The position numbers were made by a program, and so were the translations under genes. Positions 31,191-42,024 of a stretch of 64,000 bases of DNA are shown here, in pieces. A model generated the notes under the pieces. The model worked only from the letters and a program-made list of their open reading frames with translations. It made no database searches and was not told the origin of the DNA. This DNA comes from Ascidia mentula (lineage: Eukaryota > Chordata > Ascidiacea > Phlebobranchia > Ascidiidae). The DNA is taken from the NCBI GenBank assembly GCA_947561715.1, contig OX387201.1, forward strand, positions 16,816,001 to 16,880,000. The letters are read 5' to 3'. Every line of letters starts with the position of its first letter. Position 1 is the first letter of the stretch.

Positions 31191-32865
31191 TGACGTGGAT
31201 AATAGGCTGAAGTCTTCAGTATTTAAACTGACTTTCCATTTGTTTCCTCAACGTTGCATTTGCCCAAAGTTGTGACGAAGAGAGAATTCTTTTTCCACAC
31301 TTCAAACATTTTTTATGAATCCTTCAAATGGTTCTTCCATTGCAAAGAGAGCTTCCTAAAACTGAAAAACACACATGACAAATTCAATGACATGTAAGTG
31401 ATAGGTGACATATTTCTTACCCAGCCCCCGGCCAGTGGCACGCTTCACCATAACTAAGGTTGGCAAGATCACATCCCAGATGAACAACCTGTAATAACTG
31501 GAACACAAATATGTATATATGTTAATATATGAAATTACAAGTACACAGAAAAAAGTAACCATCTGTTCCAGCTGTTTTAACAATACAGAATACAACACAA
31601 AAAGCTACACATTTTACAATAAACAAAATATCAAACTGACCCCTCTGATTAAAGTCCTGGTCTCCATGGTAGCAAGTCTGGAATCAACAATCTTGATGGC
31701 AACAATTTGTGCACCAGGTGTAATAAAATTTTTGTCTGGTTCATCCGCGAAGTTATGGCTACAACATCACCCAGGTAATCGCCCAGTAGTTATGGCTGCA
31801 ACATGCATTCCATGTGACCCTACAGGATATAAAAAACAAGTGTGACTCAACAATATACTAAGGCGATTAATACAATTAGCAACAACACACAGAACTTTTC
31901 CTTCTTCATAAATGCTCACGAAAAAATTGAACATAGACATTGTTAAGAATTATAATTGAATATTTTTACATGGATGCTTGATGTGCAACAACATCACTAG
32001 TCACCAAGCTGCACTGTTGAGAACTGATATGTTTGACAGCATACTGCTTTAACTTTTGCCTGTCCAAATTGTTTAAACATCACCATATTTGACTTACTGC
32101 TTCGTGTACTCCAAATACACCAGAAAGAAGAATTTCTTTGACATTTCATCGGGTGCAAAAAATCCCACATTAACAAATTTTATAACGGCATAATCGAATG
32201 CTGCCTGAGCATAATGAGGAGTCCACAAATGTCTGTTTGGATTATCCTGATGATGGACCAACTGTCGCCCTTCAAATAAACACATGTCCATTTTATAAAA
32301 AAAAAAGTTAACTGGAGAAAACAGATTAAATAATTTCATGCATGAATTTTGTCGTGAAGATGAAGTGCAGAATAGCAAACACTTTTCGTATGTTAAAGCA
32401 TTTGGAAATTTTGTGCAGAATATCAGTAAACATTTTCAAATTTCATTTGGTAAAAGTTTATGGGTCAGGTGAAATTCTAATTGATGGCTACTATGTCCTG
32501 GGTGTCTCACACCTAAATTTACAAAAACAGTTTGCTTAATAGCTGAAAAAAAGCCTGGGCCGTATATTTTTATCAATGTCACCAATTTTTTTAAAAAATA
32601 AGCTCATAAAATTTAATGTACGTTAAAACACACGAAAAGGTTTCAAAATACTTACAAAGCATGTCCTTAGAGATCCCATTTTGAATCTTTGCTTTCCACA
32701 ACTTAATTTTTGGATCCAAGAACACCGTTCTGCGACAGGGCTGCCAGATGGTCAAAACACTTGACGGCCAATTTTTTTTTCTCTTAGGGCCAAAATTCGG
32801 CCAAATCACGTTTTTGATATTTTTTTTCTCTTACGGCCAAATCACGTTATAAGTTTGATGATTTC

Positions 32866-33306
32866 TAGTGATGTTCCCAGTTCCAAATTATCCGGCCCGG
32901 CCGGAACCGGATAGTTGTCAATCAAATCCGGCCGGATATTTTGGATCCGGCAGTTTGTTAACGCCGATTCGTTTATTATGGCAAAAATGTTTGATTGCCA
33001 AACAGAATGCTATGTTAAGGTTAGCCTGTCATGAGTGGAACAAACAAACGTGGGCATTTATTAATATGGTATAACACGTCACGAAAAACCTAAATAACAA
33101 ATAACAGAAAAATCTTACGTCGGCGAGTATAACAGACTGGGTCCCAAAAACGAGTAATTTGCGAAATGTTTGTCCGCTTTTAGGACAAAAATGCTTTCCC
33201 AACTATCCGGTAAAATTAAGTGTATTATCCGGCCGGGTCCGGGTATTGAAAATTGGTCAATATCCGGCCGGGTCCGGGTACCCGGATCCGGCGCAACACA
33301 TCACTA
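32866..33306. mobile_element. Non-autonomous hAT-type MITE, 441 bp
   Basis: Ends TAGTGATG...CATCACTA, flanked by a perfect 8-bp direct repeat ATGATTTC (32858-32865 and 33307-33314), the hAT target-site size. The interior is built of CCGGCCGG/GGTCCGGGTACCC motifs. It interrupts sequence of copy A and has no coding capacity. Confidence 0.85.
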
Positions 33307-33990
33307 ATGATTTCTACAAAAACGACTACATAGCCGGAAATAAATTCGTAAATTGTATGCTCAAAACACTGTTATCTATATGCTTAATCAGTGGTTTCAA
33401 AACCGGTTATGTTGCTAAAGCATTACGATTGCAGCATAATTCTTCACCAACTCAGTCAAGATTAGTTTATGACGTAACAATTTTTCGGAGGCATATTTAT
33501 GACAACACAATCGTCCACAAATCTGTTGATAACCTGAAACCAGCAATGCCTTTTGTGGATTTATATAGTACCAAGTGAAATTCGGCCAAATTCGGCCAAA
33601 TATCTGCCTTACGGCCAAACGATTTTTTCGCGGCCAGGCCGTGTGTTTCAAAAAGTCAGGGAATTTTTGTTGTACATTAAAAGTATAGTAAATTTGTATT
33701 TCACGGCATTGGTAACTATCACAATACTTAAAAATGACAACTTGACAGCCTTTTTTCAAACACATTTTTGCCAACACTTCTGTGCAGAAAAAACTCACGC
33801 TTGACTGCGTTTGCTTCTCCTTCCACTGTTTTTCCTTGTGCTTAATCGAGGTGTCGTGCGTTGCTGTGTTGGTAATATACTTGTTACGACGCAAGCGACG
33901 ATCTAAGGAAATTGTAAGTCGTTGCACATCAGGTCACTCGCTAAAAAAATCAGTACAGCAATAAAATGCGGTTCAGTGAAGCGGATCCCC

Positions 33991-34423
33991 GACATTTCAA
34001 CTCGTCGCCATTAATTCGAAAACTAGGGAACTGCGGTCCGACACGGGGAGTTTCGCACATTCGTGTACGATTTTTTTTAAAATGGGGCTATTGTGTACAT
34101 TGGATTACTGGAATATTGGAACTTTTGTATCGTCTTGATCAAGTCTGGAATACAAGTGTTCGCTCCACAAATCCAAGGTGAGTAAGTTGGCTATTCTTTC
34201 TTCTAACGACCCCCTCAGTACTTGTCATAAACATTAGAAGCACTATTAAACACCTCACTAACACACACTATTTGGAAAAAAAAGAAACAGAATTAAACAC
34301 GACACACGTCTCATCAATGACATAACCTGGCACTTGGTAACATCCCGCAAAACCTCTTTACGCTGAAAACTAACTATCCAGCGAAATAGGGACAACCCCT
34401 TTTTCGAGGTGGTCCAAACCGAC
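33991..34423. other. Spacer between the two duplicated blocks
   Basis: The first part (to about 34060) continues homology to 50470-50530. The rest shows no gene; a short plus-strand open frame at 33966-34181 has no family. Confidence 0.4.
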
Positions 34424-34759
34424 GTTTTCAACGCCTTTAACAACCGGAGAAATACCGACACCCCATAATAGCGCCCACTCCCGGATGACACATCATCAGA
34501 ATTTGTCCACGCGATGTTATCGTTTTTTTTTATTTATCCTCACTGAAACCGACTGTATAGCATATATGGCATACATATACATATAGCAAAAATAATATGC
34601 CACCAATAAACCTACTGTATGAGACCTTTCACGGCATGACCAAAATAACCGGAAAACGCCCCACATTAGCGCCCACCTGGGGACTGTACATTAACCACCA
34701 AATAACCACCAGATGTCACTGTTTTTCCCCGTACGCGTTTGTTATTGTATTGTTGTTTG

Positions 34760-35542
34760 CATTGCTTGAGACATTGCGAGAGCAGAAAGGCTTTGTATTT
34801 TTGGCTTCAAAATAGCAATACGATTCAACACAAAGCACAAGCTGTATGGGAGTCCTTGGTCAACTTTGGAGTATCTTGGAGGCAAATATATAAAAATATA
34901 CCTCAAGCTACAGTGGAAACTAAACTAATAAGCTTTCAAATTAATCTAAATCTCATGGCCATTGTGACCAACAAAAAGTTAAAGGATATGAAGTTTACAG
35001 AAACAGGTTCATGTGTCTTTTGCGAAAATGCCGCGGAAACTGTTTTCACATCTATTTGTAAATTGCCCTAATGCAGCACATTACTGGGAAAATGTATGCG
35101 GTTGGCTCAGTGCTAAACTTCGTGTCCCCTTTTATTTTTCTCCTTTGCATTTACTGTTCGGAATACATCAAAATAATAATATTTTTAAATGCTTTTTAAA
35201 CTGCGCTCTTCTTTGTGCACGATTTGTAATTTATAGATGCAAATACGCTAAGAGGCAACCAACAACAACAACAGAATTTGTAAATATGTTGCAAACAATA
35301 AGATCCATTGAATTAAACATCGCCAGTGAGAAATACCGAACCGAATTATTACAAAAGAAAGTGGTCGTACGCTGCTTGACGTGAAGCATATCCATGTAAC
35401 TTGACTTCTTGTGCTGATTTCTCGCCATTATGTTTAACCCTTGTTGCCTTTTTTGTCTTCTTACTTAATCTTTTCTTCAATTGTACGCCTTTAGCGTCCT
35501 TTTTTCAATAATAATAAAAAAATAAATAAAATAAGAAAAAAA
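34760..35542 (+). mobile_element. 5'-truncated LINE copy (same family as 35672-40570)
   Basis: Only the last ~0.8 kb of a LINE ORF2 and its 3' UTR, ending in an A-rich tail (AATAATAATAAAAAAATAAA). It is flanked by the 9-bp target duplication TGTTGTTTG (34751-34759 and 35543-35551). The coding part includes WRQIYKNIPQATVETKLISF and the zinc-binding CVFCEN...CPNAAHYWENV region, with frame changes. It is about 90% similar by eye to the matching region of the neighbouring full-length copy, in opposite orientation. Confidence 0.9.
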
Positions 35543-36119
35543 TGTTGTTTGTATTTGTTGTTCTCGCTCTCCATTTATTTGCGCTAACTCGTGGGCAATA
35601 ATTTAATGATAGATCAATCACTAGGAGTCGGTATATTTTCCCTTACGTGTTTTTACTTGTATTGTTTTTTTTTATTGAAAAAGGACGCTAAAGGCGTACA
35701 ATTGAAGAAAAGGCTAGGCAAGAAGACAAAAAACAATGGTTAAACACAATGGCGAGAAATCAGCAAAAGAGAGTCAAGTTATTTGGGTATATGCTTCACG
35801 TCAAGCAGCGTAGGACCACTTTCTTCTGTAATAATTCGGTTCGCTACGGTATTTTTCACTGGCGATGTTTAGTTCTATAGATCTTGTTTTTGCAACATAT
35901 TTACAAATTCTGTTATTGTTGGTTTCCTCTTACCGCATTTACATCGATAAATCACAAATCTGGCACAAAGAAGAGCGCAATTTAAAAAGTATTTAAAAAT
36001 ATTGTTATTTTCATGTCTACCGAACAGTAAATGCGCACGAGAAAAATACAAGGGTACACGAAGTTTAGCACTGAGCCAACTGCATACATTTTCCCAGTAA
36101 TGTGCTGCAATAGGGCAAT

Positions 36120-39100
36120 TTACAAATAAATGTAAAACCGTTTCCTCGGCATTTTCGCAAAAGACACATGAACCTGTTTCAAAAACTTCAGATCTTTTAA
36201 CTTTTTGTTGGTCACAATGGCCCTGACATTTAGCCTAATTTGAAAACTTATTAATTTAGTTTCCACTGTAGCTTGCGGTATATTTTTATATATTTGCCTC
36301 CAAGGTACTCTGTCATTGACTAAGGATTCCCATACAGCTTGTGCTTTGGGTTGAATTGTATTGGCGGTTTGAAGCCACGAATACAAAGCCTTTGTGCTCT
36401 CGCAATGTGTCAAGATATTTTTTAAAACGTCTGTTAGCTTTTTATGTGAAGGCACTGGTCCATAGTCCCACTCCTCGGGTATGCATGCTATAAGCTTGAG
36501 AAACTTAGTGAAATCTGTTGTACTTGGGTCAAGACTAAATTTTGTAGTAAGTGCATCATATTTCAAATATTCCCCATTGTGGTCTAGTAGGTCGTTGTGG
36601 GCCATTACTCCCGCGTCTATAAATTTTTCGAAATAGAAGGGTTTACTGCGTTTTTTTAATGCTTTGTTGAGCCGGAGAGGTCTGTTGCATGCGTGGTCGG
36701 GGTTTTTGCTCAGGATTGATTTCGCAATGTTTATGATACAACGGAGGGTTCTCAATGGGATGAGGCTCCTCAAAATTGTACTTGATGGGCCGACCGTCGC
36801 GTTTAAGAGTGTCTCCAATCTGTTTGGGTGTAAGAATGGAGTTTGAAGACCCGTTATATTTTTTGTTTCCTCGCAAAATAATTCCCTGAGCGCTTTAAAT
36901 TTTAGAGCCAACATATAGTTCTCAATATGTATCATGCCCGCCCCGCCGTTATCCAAACTTTTACACAGGGTGACTCTTTTAATTCGTTCCCAAGATGAGC
37001 CCCATATAAATTTAAATAAGGCTCGGTCGATTTTACGAGTGTATCATCCGCAAATAAGGATGTTTTGTATTCTTTGTCGTTCGTATGCCTTCAAAATCAC
37101 CCTGTCTAAGCGCAGTTGCTAGGCATTCGATGCAGAGCACGAATAACGTTGGGGAGAGTGGGTCTCCCTGTCTGACGCCACGTTCTATGTCAAAAGATTC
37201 TGAGAGAAAGTTGCTATTGGTGACTCTCGCAGAGGCATTTTGGTACAAGCATTTAATGAGATTGACAAATCTGACTCCGAACCCGAACGCAGAGAGAGTT
37301 GCGTAGATAAATTCCCACCCTAAAGTTTCAAAGGCTTTATAAATATCTAAAGACAGTACTGCCCCAGGAACGCGGTAATGGTCCGTACTGTCAATCATGT
37401 CGAACAGCAACCGGATATTTGTTCCTATATATCGGTGTGGAAGAAAGCCGTTTTGGTCGTTGGATACGATACCGTCGATAACACCGCGTATTCTTGTGTT
37501 AATCACTTTCGCGGCGATCTCATAGTCAACGTTTAGCAGGGTTATTGGGCGATAATTTTGGGCCTGTAAAAGGTCTTTTCCTGGTTTGGGAATTAGGGTG
37601 ATAAGTCCTTCAGGTTGGCTTGCGGACATTTTACCGGTTTCAACCGTAAACTTCCATGCATTTAGGTAGACCAGTTTGATATCATCCCAAAATATCTTGT
37701 AAAATTCAACCGTGAAGCCATCCAAGCCTGGCGATTTGTTTTTTTGCATGGTTTTAATCACATTTAAAAATTCCGCTTCCGTTGTGTCCTCATTCAGTTT
37801 TTCCGCTTGTTCGCAAGTGATTTTTGGCAGTGCGAGCTTTTCTAGGTTACTTGTCAGCAGGGTGTTTGGAGTCGAACATGGAGGTTTCTCATACAGGTGG
37901 GTATAAAAGCCAGCTAGGTTATTAAGTATTAATTTATGGTCAGTGGATATAGTCCCGTTGATTAATAATCTAGAGATTTTTTTTTTTTGCGACATGTTGT
38001 TTTTCTAAGTTCAGGAAGTATTTTGTGTTTTTTTCTCCTTCTTCTGCCCAACGTACCCTACTCCGAATAATAGCACTTTTTGTTTGTCGCTCTAAAAGGG
38101 TGTCCAAGTTTCCTTTGGCTTTTGAAAGTGCTTCGACTCGCTTCTGTTTATCGTCCCCTTGTAGGTTGGTTATCTCAGTTTCCAGTGACGTAATTTGCTT
38201 CTCTAAGGCGTTATGTTTGACGGCTAATTTGCGCTTTAGTACGGCCGCAAATCGGATCGACTCACCCCGAATTACTGCTTTTAATGCGTCCCATCTGGTG
38301 TGGGGATTTGTGTCTGTTGCTGGGTTTTCAAGAATGAAGTTGTTGATGACTTTCCTGATTGTTGCCCTGTATTTTTCGTCATTTAAATGCATAGTATTTA
38401 GCTTCCAGTAGCCCCTTCCTTTCGGAGATGGGTTTATTGCAACATCTAAGGTTAGCACACTGTGATCTGACATAATTCCTGGGACAATGTCAATGTTTAC
38501 TACGTCCCTAATTAAGCTGCGATCGACAAGAAAAAAGTCGATTCGTGATAGTGACAATGGCGATTTCTGAGTGCGGGAGAATTTTTTTGTTGAGGGAAAT
38601 TTAAGTCGAAAAATGTCGGTAAAATTCGAGTGTTGCATGTAGTTTTGTAAGGTTTCCTTTGCTTGTTTGTTGGGGTGATGGGCGTTTCCGGTTTTATCTT
38701 GGGTCAAATGCTAGGTTAAAATCCCCTCCCATTATAACTGGCGCACCAGAAAAGTTTGACAGTTCTGCGAATAGGTTGTGGAAATATTCTGGGGAGTCGT
38801 TGTTAGGTGCGTAAACATTAGCTAGGGTTATTGGTTTGGAGTTAATTTCTATTTCAGCCAAAATGAATCGGCCATCGCGATCGGATACGGTGTTTTTAAC
38901 GTATAAGAGAGGCCTTTGTTGAACAGGATTCCTACTCCCCTGCTGTTAGTATTGCCATGTGACCAAATAGCTTCCCCGCCCCATTCTAGTTGCCATAACT
39001 TCGCGTTGTCAGGACTGGAATGGGTCTCTTGCAAAAAAGCAATGTGACACTTGCGACGCAAAAAGTTAAACACCGATTTTCGTTTAATAGCCTTGTTTAG

Positions 39101-39181
39101 GCCCCGAACATTAAAGGAAACAATATGGGACGCCATTATGACATGATTTAATATTTTTTCAGTCCAATCTCGATGTCCCAC
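36120..39181 (-). pseudogene. LINE ORF2: APE endonuclease + reverse transcriptase, frame-broken
   Basis: The order from 5' is as follows. The AP-type endonuclease has SFNVRGLNKAIKRKSVFNFL and FLQETHSS at 38849-39181, then SRIDFFLVD and SDHSVLTLDV at 37970-38707. Reverse transcriptase lies at 37033-37995 with TLIPKPGKD, NYRPITLLNVDYEI, LSLDIYKAFETLGWEF and GVRQGDPLSP. The FADD catalytic box (LFADDTLVK) lies just past 37060 in a shifted frame. The C-terminal zinc-binding region is at 36120-36956. At least three frame changes separate these blocks. The NVDYEIAAKVIN and zinc-tail features point to the L1/Tx1 group. Confidence 0.88.
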
Positions 39182-40455
39182 TCAAATTTCATGCCGCACG
39201 GACAACGAAAGGGTTCGCCAGGGTTTATGAGCTGAGCAAATACTTTGCCACAGTCACAGTTAATTATCTTATGTTTACACACAGCATTACAACACTCAAT
39301 GCTCATCGTTGACTTAGGGACGCGATTCATCGCGTTACATACACATATGATAGAGTACCTTTCGCATTGGATACATTCGAAGGTGCCCTCCTCCTTTCGG
39401 AATTCTGGTTGAAAGTCCTGACAACATGGCATAAGCCGCATTGTGCTTCGACATGTCGGACATTTGCAGACTTTACTCCCCACTTCCACAAGGAACAGTT
39501 CATCTCTGCAACATTGTACCGCCACAGTCCATTCTTTCGAGCATCCCCAGCAGCGTGTTGATTTAGATTTGGAGGTAACCAAGATTTCCTCTTTACATTC
39601 TTGACAGTTCAAGGAAGTTACGCTTTCGCAAAGACTAATTGACTTGCTTTTAGGCAGGTCTTCAGGGCTTCTTGTTGGTCGTTTTCTGGTGGTCCGCTTA
39701 TCGATGGGCGTGCTTGCGTGAGGTGATTCCGTGGCTTGTAACTCATCGGTCAAGTTGTAATCAGCTACAGTGTTTGGCACTTTGGCACTATCGCCCTTTG
39801 GGCTCTTATCAGTTGTAGTCGCAGCTTTCTTATCAGGTTGCTCCAGACTTGCACCTGGTGCTCCGGGATTTTTGTTACCTTGCTTTTGCTTCAATTCTGA
39901 TGTGTTTGCACGTTTTGATGGCTGAACATTTGCAAGCTCAGGGAAATCCAATTTACGTTTTGGGCAAACGAATTGTTTGTGACCCTTTTCCCCGCAGTAT
40001 TTACAGGTTGCTACCTGGCCATGGTAGGTAACATAAAATTCGCAGTCCAAAATTCTAATATAGCTTGGGATTGGGTTATCTTCTAGGTCGGATACATTCA
40101 TTGTGGCGATACGCATGCCTGAAAGCAAACCTTCTCTTCCTTTACGATGTATCATCTTGGAAACATTCCCATATTTTTTTGTCAACTCTTCTGCGATTGC
40201 CTGGTTTGGAAAGGGTATTGGAACCCATCCTACAGCGACATTAACTTTGTCGCTTTCATAAAGTCGTAGGTGTTTTATCCCTTCAAGGGTACTAAGCTTT
40301 GCGTAAAGGTCGAGCACATGTTCTCTAGATGTACAGGTGATGTCAAAAGAGCTTCCCCTCATTTCAGCTATTCCAGTAAGCTTTTTGACTGAGTACTGTA
40401 GATTATTAAGAGTTTCTAACACATTTTCTCTTTTCAAAATGCCTTCCGCCTTCAA
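39148..40455 (-). CDS. LINE ORF1 protein with CCHC knuckle and long Cys-rich tail
   Basis: About 435 residues or more. An RRM-like N-terminal region (SSFDITCTSREHVLDLYAKL, MRIATMNVSDLEDN) leads to a CCHC zinc knuckle CKYCGEKGHKQFVC (about residue 175). A charged low-complexity linker follows (KKAATTTDKSPKGDS). The unusual final ~150 residues hold many paired cysteines (CQECKEEI, CWGCSK, CKCPTCRS, CIQCERY, CKHKIINCDCGK, CPCGMKFEWD). Its role is nucleic-acid binding and RNP formation. A better start (MAEKPSYAQVAYKSRP, from about 40533) lies in another frame, so a frame change probably separates it from this ORF. The stop is 33 bases upstream of the ORF2 start region. Confidence 0.8.
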   Translation of the reverse strand: MKAEGILKRENVLETLNNLQYSVKKLTGIAEMRGSSFDITCTSREHVLDLYAKLSTLEGIKHLRLYESDKVNVAVGWVPIPFPNQAIAEELTKKYGNVSKMIHRKGREGLLSGMRIATMNVSDLEDNPIPSYIRILDCEFYVTYHGQVATCKYCGEKGHKQFVCPKRKLDFPELANVQPSKRANTSELKQKQGNKNPGAPGASLEQPDKKAATTTDKSPKGDSAKVPNTVADYNLTDELQATESPHASTPIDKRTTRKRPTRSPEDLPKSKSISLCESVTSLNCQECKEEILVTSKSKSTRCWGCSKEWTVAVQCCRDELFLVEVGSKVCKCPTCRSTMRLMPCCQDFQPEFRKEEGTFECIQCERYSIICVCNAMNRVPKSTMSIECCNAVCKHKIINCDCGKVFAQLINPGEPFRCPCGMKFEWDIEIGLKKY

Positions 40456-41189
40456 ACTTAGACAGTTTGGCCTTCTCCATTCGGCCGACTTTTGTATGCT
40501 ACTTGCGCGTAACTTGGCTTTTCTGCCATTTCACGCACGTCCGCACACTACGCGTGCTACAGGTAGAATGTGTATTGTTTTTTTCCTCGCTATTTTATCG
40601 GCGCCCACTAGCGGAAAATTATTTAAAGACTAACTATCACCAGGTCTTTCCTTCCGCGTTGTTTATTTGTTGTTTTGTTCGCTGTTATTGGGTCCGATAT
40701 TCGTGGGAACTATAAGGTACCCCGAATAAAATATGTAAGAAACCCAATGACCGGTGCTGTGCAACATGACCCCTCCTATGCCGCTGTGGCAACCACCAAC
40801 GTCTCCTTCCCGGTAGTTCCCAAAAAATTGATCTCCTTGCCACCGATTGCTAAGGAGTGGTGTAAGCCCGCTTCAACCCTTTGTGGAACCGAGAGTCCAC
40901 CTACTCTCTCCTCCAGAAGATCAAATTCGGCATCAGATTCCTGGTTGGAATCGTACTGCTCCAAAGAAATCTGTTTTGAAAGATCATCCCATCCCTAGGG
41001 AATTCCATTCATCTCAGCCACTGCCAAATTCAAGCAAAAAGAAATTCAACATTCCTTTCAACCCTGAAGAAGGTCAAACAGTAAGTTCTTCTTTCTCTGA
41101 AAACTCTTCTTTCTTGACCGGACTGCCGTTAAGGTCGACCCACAACACTATGAAATGATGCAACATAGAGGATAATCAACTTGTATCGT

Positions 41190-41715
41190 ATTCATTTTTC
41201 AACAGTTTTATTCAGTTTCGCAACACTCGCCATATGTCGCATAGTTTGCCGGAAAAGGTACTATTAACTACACACTGCCGTACCTGACCACACGTAACTC
41301 TTCAGTCTGTACATACCGTTTCCCTGCCAGTTTGCTTTGCTTGATGCTGCTGTTTTATGCCACCTATATTGCTGTGACGAAAGCAAATTAGGGAAAGGTT
41401 TTTCGAAGATTTCAATCAACTCATGTTGCATATATTGTATTTGCGATATATTCTTCTTTACAAATTAATAAAGTTTGTAGCGGGGGTTGTGTTATGTTGA
41501 ATAAACTAAACGTATTCCTTCCACGAACCAATCCATACTTCTTGCCGCTCGTCAAGCTTTCAGTGCAATCCGGGAAGTCGTTATCTACACAACGGTTAGA
41601 AATTTGATAAATGGGACTGAGGTTTGTGTCGGTGATTAATAACATGTTTGCATAAATACCGTCAGCAAGATCGGGTTTCTTTTGTGAAAACAAACAATCC
41701 TTCACACTCACATAG
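41190..41715 (-). pseudogene. Copy B counterpart of the small unrecognised gene remnant
   Basis: The open stretch 41421-41711 (minus) contains CLFSQKKPDLADGIYAN, LLITDTNLSPIYQI and KKYGLVRGRNTFSLF, conserved with 29450-29600. The block matching 29063-29215 is deleted here. Unrecognised. Confidence 0.3.
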
Positions 41716-42024
41716 TTTTAATGCAAACCACAGAACAACACAAACAAAAATTAAGTATCAACGTATTTAATCTCGAACAAACAATAGAGAGTTTAGGTCT
41801 TAAAGTCGTCCAAATGCAGTAATGGATTATATCTCGGATACGTCATATGTGGGCTATATTGGAAACACATATAATGGAGGCAAACCCAACCACGGGAAAA
41901 TTTTAAAAACGAATGTGACCCATATCTCAACTAAATAAATAAAACAGTTTTGGATGTGACAGCTGTGGAGTAATGACGATATCAGAGTAAACTAAAAAAA
42001 AATTTGCTCACGAAAACACACAGG

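Larger units (their letters stand above)
29930..33930 (-). pseudogene. Dead copy (A) of the pseudokinase gene
   Basis: Recognisable exon remnants relative to copy B lie at about 30010-30330 (kinase C-lobe), 30438-30607 (N-lobe), 30810-30872 (coiled coil), 31205-31345 (Cys-rich exon), 32094-32276 (early exon) and about 33786-33930 (5' region). At least ten exons present in copy B are missing. The kinase exon has lost a ~310-bp stretch near 29933 and 8 bases near 30045. The exon at 31205 has a frame change. It keeps the longer GGGGAGGG form of the G run that is short in copy B. Confidence 0.8.
27585..33990. repeat. Segmental duplication copy A
   Basis: Blocks in this interval match the interval 34424-50530 in the same order: 27585-28130, 28960-31225, 31205-31345, 31960-32560 and 33780-34000 correspond to 34424-40660 (with LINE insertions), 41125-43690, 44880-45030, 49350-49900 and 50280-50520. 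Copy A lacks about 1.2 kb equivalent to 43690-44880 and about 4.3 kb equivalent to 45030-49345. Confidence 0.85.
35672..40570 (-). mobile_element. Near full-length L1/Tx1-like LINE, 4.9 kb
   Basis: Flanked by the 14-bp target duplication TGTATTGTTTTTTT (35658-35671 and 40571-40584). Two ORFs lie in L1-like order on the minus strand, with a 3' end carrying AATAA and an A tail. It inserted into the dispersed repeat of copy B about 120 bp from the truncated copy of the same family. ORF2 is split by several frame changes, so this copy cannot transpose on its own. Confidence 0.93.
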
